Below are positions 1 to 11,171 of a stretch of DNA of 64,000 nucleotides, piece after piece. The notes beneath the pieces were generated by a model that saw nothing but the letters and a program-made list of their open reading frames with translations, searched no databases and was not told where the DNA came from. The DNA is taken from contig NC_135553.1 in assembly GCF_964340395.1 (NCBI RefSeq), positions 15,898,001 through 15,962,000 on the forward strand, given 5' to 3'. The DNA comes from Glandiceps talaboti. Lineage: Eukaryota; Hemichordata; Enteropneusta; Spengelidae. The translations under genes were made by a program, and so were the position numbers. Positions within the stretch are counted from its first letter, which is position 1; the number at the start of each line of letters is the position of its first letter.

Positions 1-21
1 TTCTCTTTTTATCTCTGACAG

Positions 22-3007
22 ACGAAACAACTACGTTTGGGAAGAAATCGTTCACAGGTAAGTAATAAATCATTGTCGAACTTCAAGTCAACTTCAGGTC
101 AATGGTGATTATTTAAAAGGGGAAAGTTGGAAAAGAACAAACCAAATGTTTTTATCGTACCATCAAAATTGATAGTCAGACCGAATTAACTACTAACTGA
201 CGGTATTAATGAGGCCAAAATATAGAAAGTTCCTTATCCACTCATTTGGAAATTCATACATTAGGTTAATACATTAATCTGTCATCCATCCGTTTGCTTG
301 TTTAGTTCATTCGTTCGTCCGGCCGTCCGTTTCTTTGTCTCTTTATGTTTGAATGTGATATATTCCCCTCCTTGTTTCCTCAGCCATCTACTTGCTACTT
401 ATCTACATACTTACCTACCTACCTACTAATTTTTACTTATTATTTGTGATACCAAACCATAATATCAATAGTTCTGGCGGTCATTTGAATAAGGTCTAGG
501 TAAGTAGGTAGGTAGGTTAAAATATATTAAAGGTCGATATATTTTCTTGGGTTTTGTTTCAGTGCAGTATGCCGAGCCCTTAGTATCAATTCTAGGACGT
601 TCAGTAACACGCTCAAAGTTGAAAAACAACGACATGCAAATACACGTGACGAGTGTGAAATGTAAGTATTTTTCAAATGTTATAAAGAAAATAGATGCCA
701 GACGAACAATTTCAGTAATCTCGTCTACGCAGATGCCATTTTCTATGTGTAGATACTGATTGAGTCAATAGGATATAAGTGTAATTGTATACAAGTTTTA
801 ATATGAACAACTAAGTTATCGCATATCGCAATTGTTTCCATACTTTGAACTTAAAGTGGCCATATGGACGAGAATTGGGTATTTATTTTGGATTTTAAAT
901 TTACAAAATAATTTATCATGGTTTCCTACTTGAAAAATCAATGTGAAACAACAATGACCAAGTCTGTGTTTGTAACTCAGTACATTGCAAAATCTAAAAA
1001 AAAATGTGTCAGAAAGTTTGTTATTGTACGTACAGTCTTTTGCCATTTATTGAGTTACAAACAAGGACTCGGCATGTGTTGTTTCACATTGGGTTTTCAA
1101 GTAGGAAGCCATAATTGTTTTATAAATTTAAAATACCCAATAAATACCCAGTTCTCATCCATATGGCCACTTTAATCTAATCTAATCTTGAAAATTTACA
1201 TGTGATACACTATACGCAATGGATTTTATTCTGTAGGGAAACGTTCTTCTCGTACGACACCAAGTTTGCAAAAAGTTACAGAACATCCCAAGAAATCTTC
1301 TCATACAACACACCGTCATCAAATTAAAGAAATTCCCAAAGTTGTTCCTTCACCTGCAGGTATGTATTGAAACGGTGTAATAAATAAATGGAGAGTTTAC
1401 TCTGTATTAGTGGTGTCATTGTTTGCTTAGAATATTAGTGAAAAGTGTGATGTGTGCGAGGTGTCAATTAGCATAAAGTGGCCACATTGATGAGGATTTG
1501 GTAATTATTTTGTTTTTTTTATTTATAAAGCAATTTTATCACGGCTTCCTACTTGAAAGTCAATGTGAAACAACATTGATAATGTCTGAGTTTGAAACTC
1601 AATACACTGCAAAACTTTAAAATATGTTAAACGTTTGTTATTGTATGTACAATAACAAATATTTGTACACATTTATTAATCTTTTGCATGTTATTAAGTT
1701 ACAAACAAGGACTTAGCATATGTTGTTTCACATTGAATGTTCAAGTAGGGAGCCATCATGTGACAAAATTGTTTTATAAATTAAAAATTCAAAAAATAAA
1801 TATCCGATCCCCATCCATATGGCCACTTTAAAGTAATAATACTGATAATTAACTGTACATAGCGTGTGTGTTATACCACTATGTCACAATTTATCACCAA
1901 ACAAAGGAACTCAGTTATACATGTTTCTTCTTTCTTGACTTTTTCAGTCATGTCGGAGAACTTCGCATTTTTGCAGTACCATCCGGTATTCCAAAAACGA
2001 AGTCAAACACGAGTAACTGGATACACCAGCTTCAAAAGAAAGAGGCCAATGATAAGACTTAATTGTACATGTAAGGACATTAATCTTGTTGAGAAAACAG
2101 TACCTCAGAAATGCATGCTATGACCATATACATCCATGGTTTGACAGACTAGATGAAATATTTTCTTTACATCGTTTAAAGAAAGGAATCATACAGTCCC
2201 ATTATATGTCTATATGATATCCTGTCTTTCGATATTTAAGCAGTATTCTATTGACAGATTAATGTAATATCTCAACCAACTTTAGAAAATCTTATTGGTC
2301 TGAGATAATATATAACACGAAGAATACAATTACATGTAAATGGCTGCGTTTGTGTGGGTAGTTGTAGAAGTTGTTATAGTAAAAATGATGATGAAAATGA
2401 TGAAAATGATGTTGATGGTGGTGGTGGTGGTGATGATGATGATGGTGGTGGTACCGGTGATGGTGATGATATCATGACGACATAGACAAAGACGATTACA
2501 AGAATGGTTCTTTTTGTATAATCAAAACTTTCTTTAAGCCATGAATCAGTATATTACATTTTTGTGCATGATGATTGAACAATAATAATTTAGAACATTT
2601 TCTTTAGGTACAAGTTCGATTTTTTCACCTATACCATCGCGTCACAAGGAATCGTGTGATCTGAGAGCAATACCAGGTAAGATAATTACATTCATAAAAT
2701 CAACAATATTCACATATGATTGTAAACTGCTGTCAATTTATCAAGGTTCATATACGCGGTGATGAAGTAACTTGGGCCAGGTTATTTTCATATTAAACGT
2801 CCATATTTGACATAGTCAAACAACACGTTTAGCTTGAATTTGCCTTGGAAAAGATTCCCATTACATTACCATTTTTTCATCTCCGCAGGTGACAAATTTG
2901 GCAACAACTTCTTATTCAGGCAGTTCGACAACCGTCACCGTTTCAACGCACGGTCAGTGTCAGTTGTTAGTGAACGCGTCAGGCTGGATGCTCGTGACAG
3001 AAAGTAG
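22..3007 (+). CDS. 3' part of an unidentified multi-exon gene (six coding exons)
   Basis: Coding exons are 22-57, 563-661, 1237-1359, 1948-2070, 2608-2676 and 2889-3007. Each begins after a pyrimidine-rich tract ending in AG, and each internal exon is followed by GTAAGT, GTATGT, GTAAGG or GTAAGA. The internal exon lengths (36, 99, 123, 123 and 69 bp) are all multiples of three, and every junction is phase 1, so one frame runs through to a TAG stop at 3005-3007. The encoded tail is basic and rich in Ser, Arg and Lys, with no transmembrane segment or family motif that I recognise; the last exon begins GDKFGNNFLFRQFDNRHRFN. The 5' part lies before base 1. The reading frame is well supported, but the function is unknown. 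Symmetric phase-1 exons would allow exon skipping without frameshift. The gene converges on the minus-strand material that follows. Confidence 0.72.
854..1172. mobile_element. Tc1/mariner-type MITE, copy 1 (intron of the first gene)
   Basis: A 319-bp foldback element. The two ends are long imperfect inverted repeats beginning AAGTGGCCATATGGA and ending TCCATATGGCCACTT, flanked by TA on both sides (852-853 and 1173-1174). The inner arms also pair: CTTGAAAAATCAATGTGAAACAACA against TGTTTCACATTGGGTTTTCAAG. No coding capacity. TA target duplications point to mobilisation by a Tc1/mariner-type transposase (inference). Confidence 0.8.
1476..1828. mobile_element. Tc1/mariner-type MITE, copy 2
   Basis: A 353-bp second copy of the element at 854-1172, with the same terminal AAGTGGCCA inverted repeats, the same inner arms (TACTTGAAAGTCAATGTG and its complement), and TA at 1474-1475 and 1829-1830. 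It sits in the intron between exons 1237-1359 and 1948-2070. It is diverged from copy 1, so the insertions are not recent. Confidence 0.8.
2369..2460. repeat. GATGAT/GGTGGT trinucleotide-type microsatellite
   Basis: Degenerate GAT, GGT and GAAAAT runs in the intron after exon 1948-2070. Confidence 0.7.
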
Positions 3008-3243
3008 TGCATGTAAATTTGATAGGGTGACGCATTTGTGTACAGGATTCCTACAATGCTGAAGTGGAGAAGTCTAGACCATTTGTAGAGTAATATTCTT
3101 TGATTTGTCACCTCACCGATCGAGCACGTGATCAAGCATGCAGTGTGTAATTTTCTTTATGGCAACTTCTTTGTAAATGAGTGAAATTCAATCGTTTTTT
3201 TTTCTCTCTGGCATCCTAAACTTAGCTTTTGTTTTAAATATTA

Positions 3244-3300
3244 AAGTGGCCATATGAAGTTGGTATTGATTAAAATATCAATGTGTGTTCTCTCTTATAA
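3244..3300. mobile_element. Solo end of the Tc1/mariner-type MITE
   Basis: TTAAAGTGGCCATATGAAG at 3241-3259 matches the terminus of the MITE at 854-1172, but no partner end is found nearby. This is a truncated copy; its inner boundary is uncertain. Confidence 0.5.
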
Positions 3301-3476
3301 AGGGATACATCAAGGTATGTGTCAATTTAACAAGACATATACTCCTGGAGAGAAATTGGAATTTGGATCTTCATATTAAAGCTGAATTATTATTTGCAAA
3401 ATATAATTTTCTGTTGTTTGCATTTATATGTAACACACTAACAAATAACGTCGATACCAAAGCGACCATTGGCTTA

Positions 3477-3884
3477 GGGCTGAGATCAATAGTTCAATGT
3501 AGGGTAACAAAACTAAATTCATTTGAAATTTAGTTAGGCCTCAGATTCCCAACCCCCATCTAACTTAATTAACCAATTTTGAAATTGGTATTTATTTTCA
3601 GACAGCACAATCAATTTCAATCAGTATGTTGTAGTATGTAGTGCTGTGAATAATAAGCAAGTATGTAGTGAGAAAATTGATCTTTTATTGACAATTTAAT
3701 TTTATGAATTCAGTGCTTTTGTTGTTTTAGCGACAATTCTCGACTAGAAATAAATGCGCACTCAAAGATTCCATAAAAAGTAAAATCAATTTGTCGGATG
3801 AGAACTGAAATGGTTCAAAATCCTCCACCTCAAAATAAAAGAATTTCGTTTTTTTATCCTACATTGAAGTATTGATCTCGTCCC
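3477..3884. mobile_element. PIF/Harbinger-type MITE, copy 1
   Basis: A 408-bp element with inverted ends (GGGCTGAGATCAATAGTTCA at the left; the right end is the complement of GGGACGAGATCAATACTTCA) flanked by TTA at 3474-3476 and 3885-3887. TWA target duplications and G-rich termini are typical of PIF/Harbinger elements. A second copy is at 59590-59966. No coding capacity. Confidence 0.7.
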
Positions 3885-3978
3885 TTAATTTGAGTTAGGA
3901 ATAAGATTGTATAACACTGAAGGTCAATCTTATCCGAGAAATGTCCGTAGCCCATACATACACAGGGAACTAAAAACT

Positions 3979-4666
3979 TCAGACGAGTGTGCGATTTTTT
4001 AACAACCTTAGCTGCCATATAGTTTCACCTGACAATGATTGATCCAAGTCAGCTCCAAGGTATTGAATACATTGTCTGGCAGCGATATCAACACCGCCAC
4101 ACGAAACTTGCATCTCCAAACATTGTTTTAGTTTTCGATTAGAGCCAAACAAGATGGATACCGTTTTGCCGTGATGCAAAGATAATTTATTATCAATTAA
4201 CCACTCATTTAGATGTTCTAACTCCGTGCTAAGCTTCGCTAGGATCTGTTCAACATATGTGCCAGACACCGAAAGAGCGGAATCATCTGCATATAAGAGA
4301 AGTTTACATGTCACTGCTGATTGCATGTCATTTACATATAACGAAAAAAGCAAGGGCCCTAATATAGAGCCCTGTGGAACACCACAATGTATTGGGTTTT
4401 GGTTAGATAGGATTCCGTTCACGTTTACGGCCTGAGTTCTACCAGACAGATATGACTTGAGCCATTGCACTGACTGTTTGCTCACGCCACAGGCACCGAG
4501 CTTTTCCAACAGTATCGCACGGTTAACTGTATCAAAAGCTTTTTGTAGATCTATCAAAACCATACCTGTCAATTCCCGTTTGTCCATGTTTGAAATGTGA
4601 GGTGGATTAGACAGGTGTCTGTAGAATACCCAGGCCGAAAACCAGATTGAAATATATATATAAAAG
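3979..4666 (-). pseudogene. LINE reverse transcriptase fragment (CR1/L2/jockey-like)
   Basis: The minus-strand reading frame encodes the palm of a non-LTR reverse transcriptase. It starts at FQSGFRPGYSTDTCL and continues through LIDLQKAFDTVNRAILLEKL, HCGVPQGSILGPLLFSLYVN and the catalytic LLLYADDSAL motif, then YLGADLDQSL, where similarity stops near 3979. The 3' end of the element is missing. Upstream on the minus strand it is interrupted exactly at the 9-bp target duplication of the MULE at 4667-5614 and resumes at 5615 with SKILERVIYHQFEQ, an early RT motif. It is dead: truncated, interrupted and internally deleted. Confidence 0.85.
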
Positions 4667-5614
4667 GGTTCTAGGACAAATGCCCCCGGACAAACGCCCC
4701 CGGACCTTGAAACGCCCCCGTATGACAAATGCCCCCCGGACAAACGCCCCCGATAGGACTGTTGTTGCCTACGAATAGAGATCAAACATATCTAGATTTT
4801 GGGAAGTACACTTAAAATATGTTTTTATCACTTTTATTGTATAACGGATGAATAGACAGAAGATGTTCAAAAAATGTTGAATACGGTTTTATCACTTGTA
4901 TTGTATTATTACCAAAAGCGTGCTTATAAAGCTTATAAGGCGTGCTAATAAAGCCGCTAATGTGACCAAGCAAGGCGCATTTGGGGCGGCTTTGTCACTT
5001 GTAAATTGTCTTATTGATGAATGGACCGAAGCTGGTTTAATTCGACCAAGAAGTGTGTGATTTCGGGTGGTGTACTTATGTTTAAAAATAACTCAAACAC
5101 AATCACTCATATACACTTACACACTTTATTTCGGGCATTAGACTGAAATTGTGATGACAGTGAGCACACTGCGTGGGTTTAGGTTAGGATGGATATTGTT
5201 GAGCTGTTGTAGAAGATGTCGATAAGTTTCACCTTGTTTGTTTGGCAGCAGGGCATACACGCATGGTATAACATCTATCACACCCATCTTGGTCTTTTCA
5301 TTCGTATTACAATAGAAGGTAATAAAACCATATTTAAGTACACTGCTCGAAATCACACCATTCTTGATCTTTTCATTCGTAATACAATAGAAGTGATAAA
5401 AAACCATTATTTTAAGTACATCACCTGAAATCAAGTCTGTCATTCACACTATACATGTAGTAGAAATGCTAAGTAACCGTAAAAAACATGACTTTCTTGG
5501 GTGAGCCATAGTGCTACCGTAGGCATTTGTTCGGGGGCATTTGTCCAGGGGGCATTTGTCCTACGGGGGCATTTGTCCGGGGGCGTTTGTCCGGGGGGCG
5601 TTTGTCCTGTTACC
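4667..5614 (-). mobile_element. MULE-type DNA transposon remnant inserted in a LINE
   Basis: A 948-bp element with ends GGTTCTAGGACAAA and (complement) GGTAACAGGACAAA, flanked by the 9-bp direct repeat ATATAAAAG at 4658-4666 and 5615-5623. Both subterminal regions carry clustered GGACAAA(C/T)GCCCCC units in opposite orientation (4673-4755 and 5524-5607). Target duplications of 8-10 bp and the internal transposase remnant (see 5138-5443) identify a Mutator-like element. It is internally deleted and cannot encode a full transposase. Confidence 0.8.
5138..5443 (-). pseudogene. MULE transposase remnant
   Basis: A 101-codon minus-strand frame. The segment VIPCVYALLPNKQGETYRHL followed by LLQQLNNIHP resembles the conserved block of Mutator-like transposases, in which a hydrophobic strand with Ala-Leu-Leu-Pro precedes Tyr and a helix. 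The upstream half contains a local tandem duplication (a ~65-bp unit with TCTTTTCATTCGTA at 5292-5305 and 5371-5384), so the frame is rearranged. Catalytic residues cannot be shown. Confidence 0.6.
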
Positions 5615-6180
5615 ATATAAAAGGTCATTCTTTTGAAGTTACTGTTCAAATTGATGGTAAATTACTCTTTCTAATATCTTGGATGTCACACATAAATTCT
5701 TTTGACAATTATTCCCCACCCAGGTTTCTGAATAGAGAAAGTTTCTTATCTCTTAGTTTGATATCCTCTAAAATGTCTGAATCTATCCACTGCTCCGACC
5801 TTTGTTTGATTCTTACCTCCTTTACTGGAGCAAACTTGTCTACTACTGATATGAAAGTTGTCCTAAATATTTCCCAAGCTTTATCGACTTTGTCACAGTT
5901 GATGGCATTAACCAGTCGGTACATCTGAGGGCGTTCTGGAATGGGTTAATGTCAAAGTGTTTCATTGGTCGAATCTTTACAGTTCTATGCTGTCCTATTT
6001 GTCTACGACCAACTTTCCTAGTACATAATGTAATATAGTGGTCACTAATACCCACTGGCAATACGCCAGATTGATATATCTTTTCCTCATCTGACACAAA
6101 AATGAGATCAATTATCGAATTACTGGTATCAGTGATTCTTGTTGAGTCCTTAACACTGTATATACATGACGATAAAAAGC
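5615..6180 (-). pseudogene. LINE endonuclease C-terminus and linker fragment
   Basis: The minus strand encodes SIIDLIFVSDEEKIYQSGVL and then the GISDHYITLCTRKVG motif typical of the end of the apurinic-type endonuclease of LINEs (about 6120-6010). A frame break follows, then the linker APVKEVRIKQRSEQWIDSD (about 5810-5755) and, after a deletion of roughly 150 codons relative to intact relatives, SKILERVIYHQFEQ next to the MULE insertion. It belongs to the same decayed element as 3979-4666. Confidence 0.75.
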
Positions 6181-7039
6181 ACCTCCATCTACATTTACAT
6201 GTTGGACTCTCAATGTGTATTATCTTTTCATAAAAGGCTTATCAATGACTGATAACGGAAACTTTGAAGAGAACTTATTGGTTTTTGCAGTGTACACGTT
6301 AAGAGATAGAATCCATTTTCGACCTGAGACTATGTACATGTACATGGTATAAACCATTTCGCAAGAACACAGCGGCAGCCGTGATAGGCTAACATAGCTC
6401 GATTAGTGATGTGTTACAAATCTTCAAGTGTCAAAGATACATTTTAACATGCGTTTCGTTATATGTATGATTCGTCCTGAATTATGTGTTTTGCAGACTA
6501 GCTAACAACCGCCGATTCCCAATCATGTATATACAGTGTTATTTCTATAGGAACATGACCTACAGTCAGTGGCAAATTTCAAAATGACCGGGTACGGTAA
6601 CGCTAACGTTTGTCAAACTTACACTACACAAGCCACAATATTGTTCACATTTTCAGAATGAAATTGTTCTTTTTTACTCAGGAGAAGCACAAACATCTTA
6701 TTATACATATAATTAACCCCCACCCCCGGCGTGGAAAAAGAAGGGTGCTAAATTACAAGTTTAATGCTTACCTCGTATACGAAGGCTACATCTTCCACAT
6801 TTTCAAAAATCTTGCAAATGGTCACACGGCAGGTAGACCTCTGAGGTTCCTATGACTGTAGATGATTGCGCAAGCGAAGTCAAGTTGGGAGAATTGCGTA
6901 ATGATCAGAAACTGTTAACAGCACTGAAACCGATAAGATTTTCAGCTTATGCATGCAAACCTCAAACAATCACAGTATGTTTTGTTTTTACTATCCTATT
7001 TTTGATTTTGATATAGCCATTCAAATGGCAAAACTCGGC
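6181..7039. other. No gene recognised
   Basis: AT-rich sequence with no convincing exon or repeat. The short open frame at 6610-6855 shows no family similarity that I can see. Confidence 0.5.
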
Positions 7040-7850
7040 GTTTGTACATCATGGAATCATCGACAACATATCTTGGAGTTTCTCTTGACATTAATTTTAA
7101 CTGGAAGTCCCACATCCAAAAAGTTGTCAAATCTATTGCCCCAAAGGTCGGACTTATCTCACTACTCCGACACTTTATTCCGAAATCTAATCTTCTGTTA
7201 TTGTACAACTCGCTAATTATTCCACATATAAGCTACTGTGTCGAAATCTGGGGCAATACTTACACTTCTTTCTCGGAACCAATTTATTTACTACAAATGA
7301 AATTTACACGTCTTATCACTTTCTCTGACTTTCGTGCCCACACTGACCCTTTATTCAAACAGCTACATATTTTACCAATTCATAAACTTTGTGTATTTCA
7401 CACCTGCCTCTTTACTTTTGATTTGTTACACAATCACTTTGCCCATGATGTAAACCACTATTTGGATACAATTTCACATTCCTATTCTACTTTTTCTGCT
7501 ACACATCACAATTTCTACGTACCCCAAGTTAACCTAACACAAAGTAAGCACAGTGTAAGATATGCAGCCACTCATCACTGGAATTTATTACCACGTCACA
7601 TTAAAGACATCTCTGATAGGAATAGATTCAAATCAATTTTAAAGGCCCACCTGAGTAATTTTATAGAAAACACATGACATGTTTTTTGTTTTTCACTTAT
7701 TAGTATGAATTTTATTTTAATTATTATGAGACATGTAAATATTTTGTACAATTATTGTATCGTATTTGTAGATATCCTTTTCTTTCTTTTCTTACTTTTT
7801 GTTGCCCAGTTACACACTTGTATTTTTTTCTTGTATATTATTTTGTCATG
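7040..7850 (+). pseudogene. 5'-truncated LINE (C-terminal RT domain and 3' UTR)
   Basis: The plus-strand frame 7042-7677 (211 codons) begins at SSTTYLGVSLDINFNWKSHI and contains LLLYNSLIIPHISYCVEIWG and SHSYSTFSATH. These match, block for block, the C-terminal third of the longer LINE at 48565-50451 (YNSTVLPHITYGLEVWGSTY, ISHSYSTRQSRR). It is therefore the 3' part of a related CR1/L2-like element, 5'-truncated during insertion. The frame ends with a natural stop after 7677, followed by an AT-rich 3' UTR that runs into the tandem array. Confidence 0.85.
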
Positions 7851-7857
7851 GTCACAG

Positions 7858-8815
7858 ACTAGACAGACCATCCCTAGTGAAAATAATTTTACAAGGATAT
7901 ATCCGCTAATTATCGCGTCTAAATATCGTTCTAAACTTTATAAACTATCCGCTAATTAGACAGGCCGTCCCTAGTGAAAATAGCTTTACAAGGATATAGC
8001 CGCTAATTATCGAGTCTAAATATCGTTCTAAACTTTATACACTGTATAAACTATTCGCTAATTAGACAGGCCGTCCCTAGTGAAAATAATTTTACAAGGA
8101 TATATCCGCTAATTATCGCGTCTAAATATCGTTCTAAACTTTATAAACTATTCGCTAATTAGACAGGCCGTCCCTAGTGAAAATAATCTTACAAAGATAT
8201 ATCCGCTAATTATCGCGTCTAAATATCGTTCTAAACTTTATAAACTATCCGCTAATTAGACAGGCCGTCCCTAGTGAGAATAATTTTACAATGATATATC
8301 CGCTAATTATCGCGTCTAAATATCGTTCTAAACTTTATAAACTATTCGCTAATTAGACAGGCCGTCCCTAGTGAAAATAGTTTACAAGGATATATCCGCT
8401 AATTATCGAGTCTAAATATCGTTCTAAACTTTAAACACTGTATAAACTATTCGCTAATTAGACAGGCCGTCCCTAGTGAAAATAATTTTACAAGGATATA
8501 TCCGCTAATTATCGCGTCTAAATATCGTTCTAAACTTTATAAACTGTCTGCTAATTAGACAGGCTGTCTCTAGTGAAAATAATACAAGGATATATCCGTT
8601 AATTATCGCGTCTAAATATCGTTCTAAACTTTATAAACTTTATAAACTATTCGCTAATTAGACAGGTCGTCCCTAGTGAAAATAATCTTACAAAGATATA
8701 TCCGCTAATTATCGCGTCTAAATATCGTTCTGAACTTTATAAACTATCCGCTAATAAGACAGGCCGTCCCTAGTGAGAATAATTGTACAAGGATATATCC
8801 GCTAATCATCGCGTG
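7858..8815. repeat. 97-bp tandem array (about 10 units)
   Basis: Each unit reads approximately TAGACAGGCCGTCCCTAGTG, AAAATAATTTTACAAGGATA, TATCCGCTAATTATCGCGTC, TAAATATCGTTCTAAACTTT and ATAAACTATCCGCTAAT. Most units are ~97 bp; some carry an extra CACTGTATAAACT. Units differ at a few positions only. A degenerate outlier (CCAGTCCCTGGCCGAGTAAA with AATAATTGTACCAAGTATAT) lies at 9399-9440. Confidence 0.9.
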
Positions 8816-9430
8816 GAAACGGGTGTACATATCCCATCTCACATATCCCGGGTATGTAGGGGATCACGAAAGCCGAGTGCCTGAGTCGAGGATGGCAATC
8901 TTTCCTGGCATTTGAACAACGTTCTTGACAACTAACTTTCACCGGGACTTGAAAAAATCACAGATGTAGAGCTAAATATCTTGCATAAATCATGAAATTA
9001 CAAGACTACCCTTACGGAAGGCATTCAGTTTTAAATCTGGTTAGATACAACTGATCGTTTCCAACGATATCACAATAGCTAACGAGACACGATGTTTGGA
9101 GGAAAGGTGTTTTGTCCACAGTGACTGTTTATCTGGCGGTGCACCTAACTACATGTCAATAGAGTAACAAAAATATAATATTGTGGAAGAATAAGCTTGG
9201 TAACGATAAAACCTGTGTTTCATTTTGATTGTCGTTGTACTTTTAACTGGAGGCTTAGATATATGGATTAAAGATTAAAAAAATAGCGCGTTCTAAAGAA
9301 TGTCCCCAAATGTATAAATTAGCCGAGGTTGTATGGTATAACCAGGAAATTAATATTAAATGCTATACGTAACAATCAGATAAATATGTACACGACAAGC
9401 CAGTCCCTGGCCGAGTAAAATAATTGTACC
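8816..9430. other. No gene recognised
   Basis: Unique-looking AT-rich sequence between the 97-bp array and the Penelope-type repeat. No exon, RNA or element boundary is supported. Confidence 0.5.
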
Positions 9431-9600
9431 AAGTATATATATATATATATAGGAAGTCAGTGGTAAGATTTATCCGTATCACAGTGCTCGATAGCGGAGT
9501 ATATGTTGAGGGTAGAAGAAAATCAAGTCGGGTTTTTCGTCTCTACAAGCCTGTTTCGTGAGTAAATCACTCGTCAGGAGATGTTGATGTACTAAATATA
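9431..9600 (-). mobile_element. Penelope-like/retrozyme-type terminal repeat with hammerhead
   Basis: A (TA)n tract (9435-9452) is followed by CACAGTGCTCGATAGCGGAG and a hammerhead ribozyme on the minus strand. A fragment with the related sequence GACAGTGCTCTATACCGCAG, also beside (TA)n, lies at 39929-39989. Hammerhead motifs of this short-stem-III kind are known from Penelope-like elements and related non-autonomous repeats. No reverse transcriptase is present here. Confidence 0.55.
9538..9583 (-). ncRNA. Type-I hammerhead ribozyme
   Basis: On the minus strand the order is stem I 5' half (CATCTC), the invariant CTGACGA (complement of 9571-9577), stem II GTGA/TCAC with a short loop, the invariant GAAA (complement of 9554-9557), a minimal stem III (CA/TG around GGCT), TA at the cleavage position, and stem I 3' half GAGACG. 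All hammerhead core positions are present. Very short stem III is characteristic of the dimer-active hammerheads in Penelope-like repeats. Confidence 0.75.
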
Positions 9601-10352
9601 CCTCGTATAAATCGTGTGGTGTAAGGCGGGTTTCACCTATGGTGTTGACAATATTTCAATGAAAAAATGACATTAACAATTTACATGAAATAAAACATTG
9701 ATGTGTAACACCTGACCTATCGCACACATAATTGACACCTTTGTACAAACAAAAGCACCACTCAACACCCCATGTAAAAAATATGAACATTTTATGATTA
9801 CCGCAAACGCAGGCTGTTGAAAAAGCTCTTGTACAGGGGTGTTATAAAAATCAATGCTGCATTGCTATTTCTCACATCCATGCTACATGGATGTTTGGCA
9901 TACCAGTTGCACACCTGTCACGTCTAGGTATGTTGCAGACGTTGGTCAGAGCTGTTACACGGATATTTTTCACATAGCTGGTACAGCCCCCATGGCTCCA
10001 CTGAGCTGGTACAGCTGTGTGCACAACCCTGTCCTAGGTATGTGTATGTTACATGGATGTGCAAGGTTCCCTGTGTAGTACCTGGAATGTTCAATCAGTG
10101 AGCTAATCTGTTTTTAAAGACTTGACTCGAGAGGTCGAAAATGTTATATACTAATTTGCCACTGTGAGTTTGTTACAGGTAACCTGTGATGTAATGTAGG
10201 ATGGAATCAAGTCTGTGACATTACATCTTACTGGTAGAAAACGTAACACACAACGTACATTGTAACTAAGGGTATAACAGAAAGACTATAGCACGTAAAT
10301 ATTTCTATTCATATTTATTTATTACAGACGAACATATGTGAAACCAGAATAT
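9601..10352. other. No gene recognised
   Basis: Contains loosely repeated CATGGATGT/ACATGGATG motifs at 9880-10070 and AT-rich sequence. The open frame 9854-10078 is rich in Cys, His and Tyr but resembles no family I know. Confidence 0.4.
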
Positions 10353-11170
10353 TATAAACTAATTCGGTGTCCAGTCTTGTTATCTGTCTTTAATGTGAAT
10401 TTGGCATATGCAATGATTGAAATATTATTCTGTATGGCACAAGGGTAATTACTTACAATGTAAACAATAAAATACAATATAAGAACATTTGGTTTTACGA
10501 ATTCAAATAACACACTCAGGATAAATGAATCAAAGGTTCAGAAAATGAATCAGAATCTGGTCCTTTTTCGTACTTAAGATTTGTTACATTAAACTAAGGA
10601 AAACAATATATCACTCTATCCTAGGTCTTTTATGATTACGTAATGTTATTCACAGCAAACAAACAAAAGCCACGCAAGATAAAGACACGCATTGAGAAGT
10701 AATGTTAAAGGGATTAAGCTATCCACTTAAATATACATATTTTAAGGTGTGCTATAACATAAAATCACAAATTAACATTTATGATATTTAACAAACTTTC
10801 ATTTCTGTTTGTTTAGTTTCACCTTACAATCAATACAAGTGCAAAGTGTTGTTAAAGGAAACATCAAAAATATCAAAATCAACGTTCTCCAACGTCATTG
10901 TAAAGACCATGTTTTAATGTTGTATCGGTGATAAAAGGGTTATATACAATATTATCATGTCAAAATAATTGAACAAGTACGGTAACACCATTATTCGGCA
11001 AATGACGACTCCTTTAGAAAACAGAAATACATATCTCAAAAGGAAAACGTCTTGTAGGTTCGGGTTACTACTAGACTCGTGGGCAGGTCCTCGACCGACT
11101 GCGGCTTCTAAGAGAAAAGATAAACATTCAGGCTTGTCTTTTGTTTTCAATCAAGCTAAATTTCATATTG
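10353..11170. repeat. ~820-bp tandem duplication, copy 1
   Basis: From GTCCAGTCTTGTTATCTGTC to CAATCAAGCTAAATTTCATA. It is repeated almost base for base from ~11186; for example GGTCCTTTTTCGTACTTAAG occurs at 10559 and 11378. Confidence 0.85.
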
Positions 11171-11171
11171 A

